Below are positions 1 through 8,652 of a DNA stretch of 32,058 bases, one piece after another. This stretch comes from Stramenopiles sp. TOSAG23-2 (lineage: Eukaryota > Sar): positions 1 through 32,058 of the forward strand of contig LT649364.1 in NCBI GenBank assembly GCA_900128395.1, in the 5' to 3' direction. The notes beneath the pieces are model-generated. The model had not been told where the DNA came from, searched no databases, and saw only the letters and a program-made list of their open reading frames with translations. A program made the position numbers and the translations under genes. Numbering within the stretch: position 1 is the stretch's first letter; the number at the start of each line of letters is the position of its first letter.

Positions 1-1125
1 GATCTAATTATGTTTTAAATGAAACTGACAAGGTAACTAAATTTTTTCAAAATGGTGATTTTTTTCCAAATTAGTATGGACATAGGCTGGACTAAAAATG
101 GAAAATTTAAAAATTACAAAAGGTAGTTTTTTGGGTATACAGGTACATAACTTTGGCAAAACAAATATCCACGATCAATTTATATATGTTTGGTAATAAA
201 CATACGAGATATATCAATATTTCTGTATCTATTTCATATTTGAATATCCGTTAAAAGTTAAAAAAAACGCGTAACCCTATAGCTGTAACTCTACTTGATA
301 GGTGGTTTTCACTCGTAGTGTCGGCTCTGTCTAACATTATTTAGTATAAAAATATTATACTAAATTCTTGATAGGTTTCAATCTTCCAAAAACGATATTT
401 ATAATTTATGTAAAAAAGTGAATTTCCATCTAAAATATGATATTTTGTATGATTTCATAGTAGATAGTATTTATATGTAATTTTAGGAAAAGGATGAAAT
501 TGTTAAAATGACGATGTAATTTTTACATGTTTTTTTTGTTTAAAAAAATGGATATTTTTATAATTAAATGATTTTTATGAATTTTATAATTTGTTTTAGT
601 TATTTCTGTAAATTAATAATTTATTTAAGTATAAATTTTAGTGTATAAATTTGATGCCAGAAATTCTGCTATCCCTAATTTCTGAAAACAAGAAATGTCA
701 AAATTATTTTGCCAATTGATAGGAAAAATGGTATACTAGTGGAGCCTAAGTTTCAAAAGGTATTTTCAATGTTTTTCCTTTGTTTTCTTGTAATGAAATG
801 AAAAATCCAACATTATAACAATGAAATATAAGAATTTGGGTCATAAATGCTCATTTTAATAAAATTTGATGAAAAATTTGCGAGTTGTAATGGTATTGCA
901 TGTTAATGGATCTATCCAACCTAAATAATCACAGCTAGCAGTAGCAAGCTGGGCAAGCCCAGCAAGCCCGGCAAGTAGCCAATAATAGAAATGAAAAATA
1001 CAAAAATAAAATAAAAAATAGAATTTATATAAAGACGAGAGATCTGGGAGATGGAAACATAACAATCCCCATTATTACAAACATTACAACAAAATCATCA
1101 ACAATACAACAAAATATTCATAATT
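1..1125. other. Non-coding left flank with a GC island upstream of the GGT-like gene
   Basis: Very AT-rich sequence in which I see no convincing gene. Positions 1-850 hold only homopolymer-rich DNA. A GC-richer island at about 930-980 contains the hairpin described separately and repeated GCAAGCC-type words. The last 75 bases before the start codon of the next gene are A-rich, as expected for a 5' leader. The island probably belongs to the promoter of the gene at 1126. Confidence 0.5.
948..963. repeat. Perfect short hairpin GCTGGGC-AA-GCCCAGC
   Basis: Seven-base perfect inverted repeat with a 2-base centre, in a GC-rich island inside AT-rich DNA, about 165 bases upstream of the ATG at 1126. 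The adjoining words GCAAGCCC and GGCAAG recur at 6932-6955 in another island. Confidence 0.75.
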
Positions 1126-2958
1126 ATGAGCAAGGTACAGACAAAAAGTACGCCAAAATCTACGGCTGCTGGTGTAGATTTATCTAAATTATTTCCAAAA
1201 TCTGTAAAACATACATTTAGTCGTTCTGCAGTTTACGCAAGAAATGGCATGGTAGCTGCCAGTCAACCATTAGCCTGTGACGCTGGTATATCTATTTTAA
1301 AAAAAGGTGGAAATGCTGTAGATGCTGCCATTGCTGTGGCAGGCGCATTAGCAGTGACTGAACCATGTTCAACCGGCATTGGTGGAGATGCATTTTTATT
1401 ATATTATCATGCTCAAACTGGGAAAGTATATTCTTTAAACGGTTCTGGCAGGTCAGCTATGAATGGCACAATTGAAGATATTAAAAAAGCTTTTCCTAAT
1501 CATTTTCAACAACAAAGCTTATCAATGAATTCTAATAAAAGCGATGTTTGGCCAGATGTTACCCACGGATTGACTGTGACTGTACCAGGAGCATCAATGG
1601 CATGGGGCGATGCTGTAGAAAAATGGGGAACAATGAAATTATCAGATGTTTTACAACCTGCAATTAATATTGCTACAAATGGTTTTCCGGTATCTCCTAA
1701 AACTGCAACTTTTTGGCTAGCGGGTAGCGGAAAGCTTAAAAAAAGTAAATTTGGCAAAGATATGTTAATGAAAAATGGTATCGATGCACCTGGTGCTGGT
1801 GAAATATTTCAAAACATACATTTAGCTCAATGTTTGAAAGAAATTGGTGAGCATGGGCCTAGAAAAGCAGTTTACGAGGGTCGAATTGGACAAGAGATAG
1901 TAAACATTGTGCAAGCTCGTGGTGGAAATTTAACAATGGATGATTTTAGACGTCATACTACTAGTTTTCCTGATCCAGTAAGAACAAATTATCGTGGAAT
2001 TGATGTATACGAACATCCACCGAATGGACAAGGTTTATGTGCATTATTAGGTTTAAACGTGTTAAAAGAAAGTCCATTAAAAAATGGCGTTGCACCGCAT
2101 AATTCATCATTGCGTTTGCATTATCAAATTGAAGCAATGCGTTTGGCATTTGCTGATGGAAGACATTATATTACTGACATGGATAGTAAGAATCCAACAC
2201 CAATTGATGAACTTTTGTCTGAGAAATATACGGAAAAAAGAAGAAAATTAATAAACCCAAAGAAAGCAACGATTGATGTAAAACATGGGAGTCCATTGAG
2301 TTCATCCGATACCGTCTCCTTCCAAGTTGTTGATAAATATGGCAATGCCGTCTCAATGGTGAATAGTAATTATCAAGGATTTGGTACAGGTATAGTACCT
2401 AGGGACTGCGGCTTTACACTCCAAAATAGAGGAGCTAATTTCTCGTTGCAAAAAGATCATTTTAATGTATATGCACCCAATAAACGACCATACCATACCA
2501 TCATACCTGGAATGTGCGTAATACCAAAAGAGTCATTGTTAAAAACACCAGGACTGCTATATAATAATAATAATAATAATAATAATAGCACCAATAGATT
2601 GGTGGACCAACTGTATTGTACATTTACAAATATGGGAGGATTCATGCAACCACAAGGTCATGTTCAAATTTTGTCCAATCTATTAGATTATGGTATGGAT
2701 CCACAAGATGCTTTGGATTCTCCACGTTTTTGTATTGCTGATGGACATGCAGATGGTAGGGTATATTTTGAAGATGGAATTAGTGAAGAAATAGTAAATG
2801 AATTGATTGCAATGGGCCACGTAACTGGAAGAGAAATAATAAGAAATGAAGGACGTTCCCTATTCGGCCGTGCACAAATTATTATGCGCGATCCTAGAAA
2901 TGGTGTATTAAGAGCTGGTAGCGATGGTCGAAGCGATGGAATGGCTCAAGGTTATTAA
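1126..2958 (+). CDS. Gamma-glutamyltransferase-family (YwrD/acylase-like) N-terminal-nucleophile hydrolase
   Basis: Single-exon 610-residue protein covering the whole GGT family fold. These enzymes are made as proenzymes and cut themselves before a Thr that becomes the nucleophile of the small subunit. Here that site is Thr396 in SSDTVSFQVVD. The large subunit has the usual start (NGMVAASQPLACDAG, then GGNAVDAA at 61-68) and an Arg in GSGR (residue 109) where classical GGTs have the FRE motif. The C-terminus SDGRSDGMAQGY matches the DGAAxGY-type end of YwrD-like members. There is no signal peptide or membrane anchor, so it is probably cytosolic, unlike animal GGT. An (AAT)8 run gives eight Asn at 480-487 in the small subunit. 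Glutathione or gamma-glutamyl hydrolysis is likely, but acylase-type substrates are possible. The neighbour at 3420 is convergent. Confidence 0.93.
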   Translation: MSKVQTKSTPKSTAAGVDLSKLFPKSVKHTFSRSAVYARNGMVAASQPLACDAGISILKKGGNAVDAAIAVAGALAVTEPCSTGIGGDAFLLYYHAQTGKVYSLNGSGRSAMNGTIEDIKKAFPNHFQQQSLSMNSNKSDVWPDVTHGLTVTVPGASMAWGDAVEKWGTMKLSDVLQPAINIATNGFPVSPKTATFWLAGSGKLKKSKFGKDMLMKNGIDAPGAGEIFQNIHLAQCLKEIGEHGPRKAVYEGRIGQEIVNIVQARGGNLTMDDFRRHTTSFPDPVRTNYRGIDVYEHPPNGQGLCALLGLNVLKESPLKNGVAPHNSSLRLHYQIEAMRLAFADGRHYITDMDSKNPTPIDELLSEKYTEKRRKLINPKKATIDVKHGSPLSSSDTVSFQVVDKYGNAVSMVNSNYQGFGTGIVPRDCGFTLQNRGANFSLQKDHFNVYAPNKRPYHTIIPGMCVIPKESLLKTPGLLYNNNNNNNNSTNRLVDQLYCTFTNMGGFMQPQGHVQILSNLLDYGMDPQDALDSPRFCIADGHADGRVYFEDGISEEIVNELIAMGHVTGREIIRNEGRSLFGRAQIIMRDPRNGVLRAGSDGRSDGMAQGY

Positions 2959-3419
2959 AATACGAAGTACAAAGGATATATGACTACTTATTAAATATAC
3001 CTGTGTGTGAAAATGCGAGTTCGTTTTTTTATTTTTTTTAAAAAAAAAAAATAAAATTAATTATTTTTTATTATTCCAAGAATTGTATGATTTAATTTAC
3101 GCATAATTTATTTTTAATTTACTCACACACACAAGATTAATTCTGGTTAAATTCTGACAAAAAAGAAAATATACACAATAAGCGAGGCAATAACATCTAG
3201 ATCTAGAGTATTAAAAACGCATACGAGGACATATCATATTATAAAAATATAAAAATTAAAAATATATATCATTTATGATAAAATTGTTTTTTTTAATTTT
3301 TACTTTTTCTTAACACATGATACGTAGCACACACATCATTAAAATGGGCTTTTATAAAAATCTAATCACAAGCTTCGTATACGAATATATATTGCTTCGC
3401 GTGTAGATTATATTTTTCA
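2959..3419. other. Intergenic region between convergent genes
   Basis: The 3' flanks of the GGT-like gene and the phosphatase gene meet here. It is AT-rich with A/T homopolymers and AATAAA-like words, plus a CTAGATCTAG palindrome near 3197. It also holds a 27-base segment (3091-3117) repeated in inverted orientation at 32024-32050. No coding potential seen. Confidence 0.6.
3091..3117 (+). repeat. Dispersed 27-bp repeat, copy 1
   Basis: Exact reverse-complement match to 32024-32050, including the ACGC interruption of the A/T run. Similarity continues for about 10 more bases to a shared ACTCA. It lies in the 3' flank of the GGT-like gene. The second copy abuts a 33-bp inverted repeat, which suggests a mobile or MITE-like origin. 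Confidence 0.65.
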
Positions 3420-4940
3420 TCACAGCTTCAAAACAACTTTATCATGATAATTGGGATCTTCATCGCAGGTCCATATCCAACTTGCATATTTTGGCGTAAT
3501 CTCTAATTCCCCGAAACCATATTTTCGTTCTCGAACAGCTGACCATTTGGGCTTGTCATCAAAAAATCCGATTGCTAATCCTTCTCGATTCCCACCATCA
3601 CCAACTGTAATATATACGGTACCATCTTCTTGTTTTTTTTGTAGCTCTTCGTTTGTCGATGTTGGTCTGACTACTTTACCACGGTATATTGCATGTGTAC
3701 GTTCGTAACTATGAACATGACCTGAAAATACTATATTTACATGATAACGATTGAACAAAGGTTCGTAAACCTTTCTCATTTCCTCTGCTTCTTGATAATG
3801 TGCTTTGTTACTGCAATAGAATGGTTCATGGGTAACTACAAATAACCATGGAGTTTCTTTACGATTCACCTTTTTTAGATCTTCCTCGAACCATTTATAT
3901 TGTTTTGATTGTAAATCATAGGGACAATATGGACATAATATGACGAAATGTGCTAATTGTGATATCTCAAAGCTATAATATGTATTTCTAAATTCTGCAA
4001 ATTGTGCGGTAGGCATGTAAAATCTACGACGATATGCAAGAAACTCTTCCTTAATATCATTATTACCACACATGTGCCTCCCTTCAACATCATGATTGCC
4101 GGGTGCTACCATTATTGGAATACTGTTTGAAATATGATGGTGTTGCACAAAATCAAACCATGACTCCCACCGTGATTGATCACAATCTGCATAACTTAAA
4201 TCTCCTGCTATTATGATTGCATTTACTCGATCCTTACGTTCTTTTATTAGATCTAGTGTTTTTTGAGAAACTTTCGTCTGTCCTAAATCTCCTACAATAG
4301 CTACATTTACTTTAAAGTTATTATCGTTACCGTTATGCCCCTGACTCGATGGAGGAGTTTTGAATGAATATACCTCGCTCCACATTTGATTTTTCTGATT
4401 CTTCGAATTATCCCCAACTTGATAAAAATATCTCGTATCAGGCTTTAGATGGTTTATTTTTAAATGATGAAAATACTGGCTTTTGTATGTTGGTGGAAAT
4501 GTATAAAATTCATTTTGAGCTAATGTTTCCATTTCATTGTCAAGCTTCTGTTCATTTTTCCTCGATGAAGATATCGTAGTAACACTAGGAATGAAAAAAT
4601 TATCTTTGTTATTTATTGATAACTTCACACCTGGAGAGTCTATTTTATTACCAGTAGTAAATGAAAATATGTATGTATCTATCGTATCACTAAATGCTAA
4701 ATGAATATCTTTAATTTCAAAATCTTGTTCATTATTATTATTATCATCATCGTTATCATTATTGTCATGTCCTATCTCTATATTTTTTACCATTTCATAC
4801 TTGCTGGCATCTTTATCACCATTGCCACGTAACAATGCATTTCTACGAGCATGCCACGCACTCGCATTCGACAACGATAAGGATTGTAATATGAATATGG
4901 ATATAATTTGCATCAAAACCAAGATGCTTATTGTTTTCAT
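3420..4940 (-). CDS. Purple acid phosphatase (secreted metallophosphoesterase)
   Basis: 506-residue single-exon protein. It starts with a signal peptide (hydrophobic residues about 5-22, small residues SNASA at 24-28), so it should be secreted or vacuolar. An N-terminal fibronectin-III-like domain (about 75-195) is followed by the calcineurin-like catalytic domain. All five metal-ligand blocks are present: GDLG (Asp218), GDLSYADCD (Asp247, Tyr250), GNHD (Asn282), VVTHEP (His371) and GHVHSYER (His408, His410). Tyr250 is the residue that gives purple acid phosphatases their colour. The C-terminal YGFGELEI segment is the usual PAP tail. The enzyme hydrolyses phosphate monoesters at acid pH and often serves phosphate scavenging. 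The region after the signal peptide has an Asp/Asn-rich stretch. Upstream, 4941-5302 should hold its promoter. Confidence 0.95.
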   Translation of the reverse strand: MKTISILVLMQIISIFILQSLSLSNASAWHARRNALLRGNGDKDASKYEMVKNIEIGHDNNDNDDDNNNNEQDFEIKDIHLAFSDTIDTYIFSFTTGNKIDSPGVKLSINNKDNFFIPSVTTISSSRKNEQKLDNEMETLAQNEFYTFPPTYKSQYFHHLKINHLKPDTRYFYQVGDNSKNQKNQMWSEVYSFKTPPSSQGHNGNDNNFKVNVAIVGDLGQTKVSQKTLDLIKERKDRVNAIIIAGDLSYADCDQSRWESWFDFVQHHHISNSIPIMVAPGNHDVEGRHMCGNNDIKEEFLAYRRRFYMPTAQFAEFRNTYYSFEISQLAHFVILCPYCPYDLQSKQYKWFEEDLKKVNRKETPWLFVVTHEPFYCSNKAHYQEAEEMRKVYEPLFNRYHVNIVFSGHVHSYERTHAIYRGKVVRPTSTNEELQKKQEDGTVYITVGDGGNREGLAIGFFDDKPKWSAVRERKYGFGELEITPKYASWIWTCDEDPNYHDKVVLKL

Positions 4941-5080
4941 TTTATAATATTTTTAATTAATGAAGTCAAAAATGATTAGGAGGATCTAATGAAATCAATC
5001 GTACTTTTTGTGCACAGGAATACAAATCGACTAAACCACTATTAATATTATAAATACGGCTATGTATGTATGTATATATT

Positions 5081-5090
<10 letters not shown>

Positions 5091-5112
<22 letters not shown>
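5091..5112 (+). repeat. (TG)11 microsatellite
   Basis: Eleven uninterrupted TG units flanked by TATA runs, about 150-170 bases upstream of the phosphatase ATG. Confidence 0.85.
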
Positions 5113-5262
5113 CATATATATCTTATTTTTAGTATGAAGTATTCTCTCTGATTGAATGTATATGTTTTTGGTTATTATTCTATAAATATATATACTTTTT
5201 TTCTTACTCTATATTTTTTCTTCTTCTATTACAACACCACCACTCTCCTACCAGGCCCAGCA

Positions 5263-5286
5263 GGCCTACCACCAGTGGTATAGGCC
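5263..5286. repeat. Imperfect palindrome with TACCAC-CA-GTGGTA core
   Basis: Arms GGCCTACCAC and GTGGTATAGGCC pair around a central CA, apart from one extra TA. The 14-base core at 5267-5280 is the exact reverse complement of 6914-6927. It lies about 325 bases upstream of the phosphatase start and 17 bases beyond the CEP104-like stop codon. Confidence 0.75.
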
Positions 5287-5302
5287 TATATAATATACTA
5301 CC

Positions 5303-6581
5303 TTATTTTTTAAAGTTAAGTTGTTGATCTTCACTTAATAATGCATTTGTTGGAAAAAGTTCTTTCCCACCTTCCCCTTCTTTGCTAGAGCTACTGTTAA
5401 CATTATTATTTTTCCCAGCTGAAAAAACTTGTCGAAATTTAAATATATCTGGTGCATTCTCTAATTTATCATGGGCTACTATACGTAATTGATCAATTTC
5501 ATCATTCCAACGTTTTGCATTTTTAAAATCATCTGCAACTATTGCAGTTGCTTTTCTAGTTTCTAATGACGCAATTTTCATGCCTATATCTTTTAATTGA
5601 TCTTCAATCTCTTTAAATATTGCAGCTTTTTCAAAATCATCTTTCTCTGCATAATATAACTTTGCACTTTGGCATTCACGTATTAATACAGCTGATTCAC
5701 TATCGAATTTCATATCAAATTCCAAATCATCAACAGCCTGTATATATATTATATGATATTTATGGCACAATAAATACGTAGTTGTCAGCATTTTTAAACA
5801 ATGTGGCGTGAAAAAAAATTATTAGTATATATATACTTACAACAGCATTTGCCAATGATTTTGGTGATTTTGAATTTTTCGGCGATAGTCTGTTACTACG
5901 GCTGAATTGATAATCAATTGTACTACGATGTTTCGATCGATTTCTTTGTGATGGCGAAGAAGATAACTTATTATCATCGTCAAACTCACGAATTTTGCTA
6001 TTACCACTTAGCGATGTCTTTACAGGAGTGTGAAATGAATGTACAAATGTATGTGTCACGTCTGGATTTTCACTTGCTGGTAATACAGGAGCAATATATC
6101 CTTTTTCTGTTAGGGACTCTTGAACCCAATCGCCTAAGACACTTAAACCAGTTATAGTAACTTGATTAAACAGATTTAGCGAATTCATGTGACAACCATG
6201 AATACGCAACATCAGTAATGAACATCGAACATTCAAGTTTATAGTTTTCACCTCTCTAGCTTTTAAACTACTTTTAGTATTATCAGTAAAAGAAAAGAAC
6301 CCAAGGCTATGATAATCCGTCCACATTGCGTTGGCAGTAGAAGACACGGTAGCTAATATTTCAACACGCATTGGGATTTGTTCCTCATGGGACATGACTT
6401 GTAATTCATTAACAGTTACCGGTAAACCGCTATTTAATTCAAGTATCAATGTTTGTGGCCATTCGCAAAATATATCAGTTGTCCACCCGCCACCGCCATT
6501 AGGATCAAAGTGTTCAATATTTTCAACTTTTTTATCAGTTGCTGATGAATAGACAACTTTTACTGGTATCCGTTTCAACAT
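5303..6581 (-). CDS. Short CEP104-like ciliary-tip protein (two exons)
   Basis: Two exons join in frame: 6581-5841 (247 codons) and 5737-5303 (145 codons with stop), giving 391 residues. The N-terminus matches the jelly-roll domain of CEP104/FAP256, with KAREVKTINL and the LRIHGCHMNSLNLFNQVTI block matching human KARELKSVYV and FHQNHVNKYNIYNQVAL. Exon 2 gives the following helical region (DLEFDM, then paired helices with DFEKAAIFKEIEDQL and DFKNAKRWNDEID), the characteristic CEP104 coiled coil. CEP104 acts at centriole and ciliary tips and binds EB1, CP110 and tubulin. Animal CEP104 is about 900 residues with a TOG domain and zinc fingers; here a stop follows a Ser/Asn-rich tail and nothing downstream encodes those parts. 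Gene symbol withheld because of this truncation. Confidence 0.85.
5738..5840 (-). other. Spliceosomal intron of the CEP104-like gene (103 nt)
   Basis: On the minus strand the donor is GTAAGT from 5840 down and the acceptor CAG ends at 5738. Removal joins ...NAV to AVDDLEF in phase 0, restoring the CEP104 match on both sides. Reading through meets a stop codon near 5760. Confidence 0.85.
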
Positions 6582-7245
6582 AATTATTATTTTACCATTA
6601 GTTTCTTAAAAATCTTCCAAAGTTTTAATTCATAATATACTATTTATCAAAAATTTTTATCTATGTATCTGTGTACTATAATCAAAGTGAATATGATTTC
6701 TATTTGGTAACTACTACCTTTTGTGTTTATTTATGGATCTTGAAATGAAATAGAAATATGATATAATTGCAAGTTTAATTTAATAATACACATGTGATTT
6801 TAAATTCTACTTTTGTATAACAGTTCCATCATCTTTTTGGAAGGAGGTGCAAAGTAGCTAGCCTGGCTAGCCAGCTAGGCACCTACTGGCCTATTATAGA
6901 GCTATAATAGCTCTACCACTGGTGGTACTCTGGCAAGCCAGCAAGCCAGCAAGCTAAAGCGCAGAGTCTTCCCAGCGGGCCAGCGAGCTGAGATTTCCAG
7001 CTTTGGCTTGCTGGTAGGTGCAAAAAGGCTGTGTGCTGCTGTGTGGGCTGTCCTCTCTGGCTTCTGGCTGTGCTATTAGGAGGACAATAGGAGTATTTGG
7101 CTGTACTTGGGGTATACCTAAGTATTCTAAATGAACCAACAAGTAAAGAATGGACAATCTAAATCGATATCTTTTATTAGTCTATAAATAACATAATTTA
7201 TTATTATTTTTTTATATATTAATATATATATAGAATTATAATTTT

Positions 7246-7277
<32 letters not shown>

Positions 7278-7294
7278 AAATATAATTTTTTAAT
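6582..7294. promoter_or_regulatory. Intergenic region with dense palindromes and GGCTGTG words
   Basis: Upstream of the CEP104-like gene and downstream of the gene at 7295-8002. Positions 6850-7110 form a clear GC-richer island with several perfect palindromes (listed separately), GCAAGCCA repeats at 6932-6955 and repeated GGCTGTG or GCTGTGTG words at 7026-7075. Positions 7140-7294 return to A/T repeats, including an (AT)n run at 7248-7274. An open frame on the minus strand at 6954-7157 has repeat-like composition and is not called. A promoter for the CEP104-like gene is the simplest reading. Confidence 0.5.
6857..6927. repeat. Cluster of three perfect short palindromes
   Basis: In order: CTGGCTAGCCAG (6863-6874, perfect 12-mer); CTATTATAG-AG-CTATAATAG (6891-6910, 9-base arms); TACCAC-TG-GTGGTA (6914-6927). 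The last is the reverse complement of the core at 5267-5280. Having three in 71 bases, two of them with 2-base centres, is unlike the surrounding DNA. Confidence 0.8.
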
Positions 7295-8002
7295 CTATTC
7301 TTTCTTGGCATCATTCACATTACTTTCCTTCGAAGCTTTTGCATCTTTCGTTGAATCAATGTCCCCTCCTGTAACAGCGCCATTGAGAATAGTTCCTGTT
7401 GCTTTAACTGTTTCACCAAGTAAAAACACCCCCAATTCTCCAGTGCCTATGACAAGCTCTCCAACAACTCCAGTGCGTGATTTGACAGTTTTAATCCCAG
7501 AACCAACATAGTTTGCAGACTGTTCTAGTGTTTCTGCAACTGGTTGAAAGATTTCAGCTCCAGATGTAAGAAATTCATCAAGGGCGTTTAGAAATTCCGA
7601 ATCTTGAACATCGGGTTGACCACCGGATTTTTCAATAGCGTTGGTAGCTTTTGCTTTTAAGTTCCTTACCGTATCAGCACATTCTTGCAAACGACTTCTA
7701 GACATATTCATTCGCTCTTTTAAATCCTTTAATTGCTCTTGTTTGTGCTTTTTTAAACCTTGATCTTGTTTCTCTAATGCAACCAGATCAATGTCAACTA
7801 ATTCCTCTGTTATATTACGAATAAATTGCTCTAAATATATAACCTCTTTCCATCTGTAAGCATGCTCTTTTATCATTAATTTTCCATATCTAAATTCACT
7901 ATCGGTAAATTGTTGAAATAATATGCTAGTCCGTCGTTTTGGTCTACGCTTTCCTTTACCTTTTCCTTTTGAGGAATCCCCTGAGTTAGGTGTATTTCCC
8001 AT
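7295..8002 (-). CDS. Uncharacterised protein with basic N-terminus, coiled coil and Gly-rich amphipathic repeats
   Basis: 235 residues, one exon, not assignable to a named family by eye. It starts MGNTPNSG, a poor N-myristoylation match because Ser is at 7 rather than 6, followed by a strongly basic stretch KGKGKGKRRPKRR. Residues about 25-125 are helical and charged with likely coiled coil (KKHKQEQLKDLKERMN). Residues about 165-212 change to small and hydrophobic residues with Gly every 5-7 positions (GELVIGTGELGVFLLGE), which can be laid out as roughly 11-residue amphipathic units like perilipin or synuclein lipid-binding helices. The tail is Lys/Asp-rich. A peripheral membrane or lipid-droplet role is possible, purely by inference. 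It is divergent from the coiled-coil gene at 8653. Confidence 0.75.
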   Translation of the reverse strand: MGNTPNSGDSSKGKGKGKRRPKRRTSILFQQFTDSEFRYGKLMIKEHAYRWKEVIYLEQFIRNITEELVDIDLVALEKQDQGLKKHKQEQLKDLKERMNMSRSRLQECADTVRNLKAKATNAIEKSGGQPDVQDSEFLNALDEFLTSGAEIFQPVAETLEQSANYVGSGIKTVKSRTGVVGELVIGTGELGVFLLGETVKATGTILNGAVTGGDIDSTKDAKASKESNVNDAKKE

Positions 8003-8652
8003 TTTGATCGATCTTTAAATACTTTTACGATCTTAACTTTGATAATTGTTAGTCAAAGTATATTAAACATTATTAGGTAATATATTGCATTGTCATCCTC
8101 GTATTATAATAGATAAATACAGTATAAAATACATGCAACAACAAAAAATATCTTCGGTGCCAGCATGAAAAAAAATAATAATAAATATAATGAGGAGATT
8201 TTTTTTGTTGGGATTTTTTTGGATTTTGGGAATTGGATTTTCATAGGTATATTTTGTAGCATAAAATACTATTAATATGTACAATATTTTATAATACAGT
8301 ATTATAGAAAAGTCAGAAGTCAGAAGTCCATCCTGGCGTACAGCTGTGGCTGTGGATAAAAACAAAAAGGCTGGTGATGTGGACGTTAGTTGGATTGATT
8401 TTTTATAGCAGCCACTTTGGGTTTCTTTTTTCTTCATGCTGTGTGATGCTATAATTGAAATATTAATCACTGCAATGCATCTCACTAATACTACTACTAC
8501 TAAAACTAGACAACTGATGATACGTACAATAATAAAAATATTTCGTCTAATACAATTACAAATATAAAATAAACAGAACGTAAAAATGGAAAAACGTTTT
8601 TATTGAAGGAAATCATCTTGTGAATAATTAATAATACCTTATTAGTACTATT
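8003..8652. promoter_or_regulatory. Divergent intergenic region
   Basis: Separates two genes transcribed away from each other, so it should hold both promoters. Positions 8310-8440 are GC-richer, with a tandem GTCAGAAGTCAGAAGTC (8312-8328) and doubled GCTGTG (8343-8354). The GGCTGTG word also occurs in the 6850-7110 island. The rest is A/T homopolymer. The minus-strand open frame 8093-8485 looks spurious. Confidence 0.5.

Larger units (their letters stand above)
4941..5302. other. Intergenic region with (TG)11 tract and a palindromic GC island
   Basis: Lies between the phosphatase start and the CEP104-like stop codon. It contains TATGTATG repeats, a TG dinucleotide run at 5091-5112 and, at 5263-5286, a GC-rich imperfect palindrome listed separately. 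No gene seen. It probably combines the phosphatase promoter with the 3' end of the CEP104-like transcript. Confidence 0.55.

Noticed and set aside
856-1065. 69-residue minus-strand frame upstream of the GGT-like gene
   Set aside because: Phe/Tyr-rich low complexity at the ends and a GC-repeat-derived centre (LLAGLAGLAQLATAS); no domain.
6954-7157. 67-residue minus-strand frame in the palindrome island
   Set aside because: Composition follows the GC island and its repeated words; no protein features.
8093-8485. 130-residue minus-strand frame in the divergent spacer
   Set aside because: Low-complexity Ile/Phe/Lys residues from A/T runs; no domain and it would fill a shared promoter.
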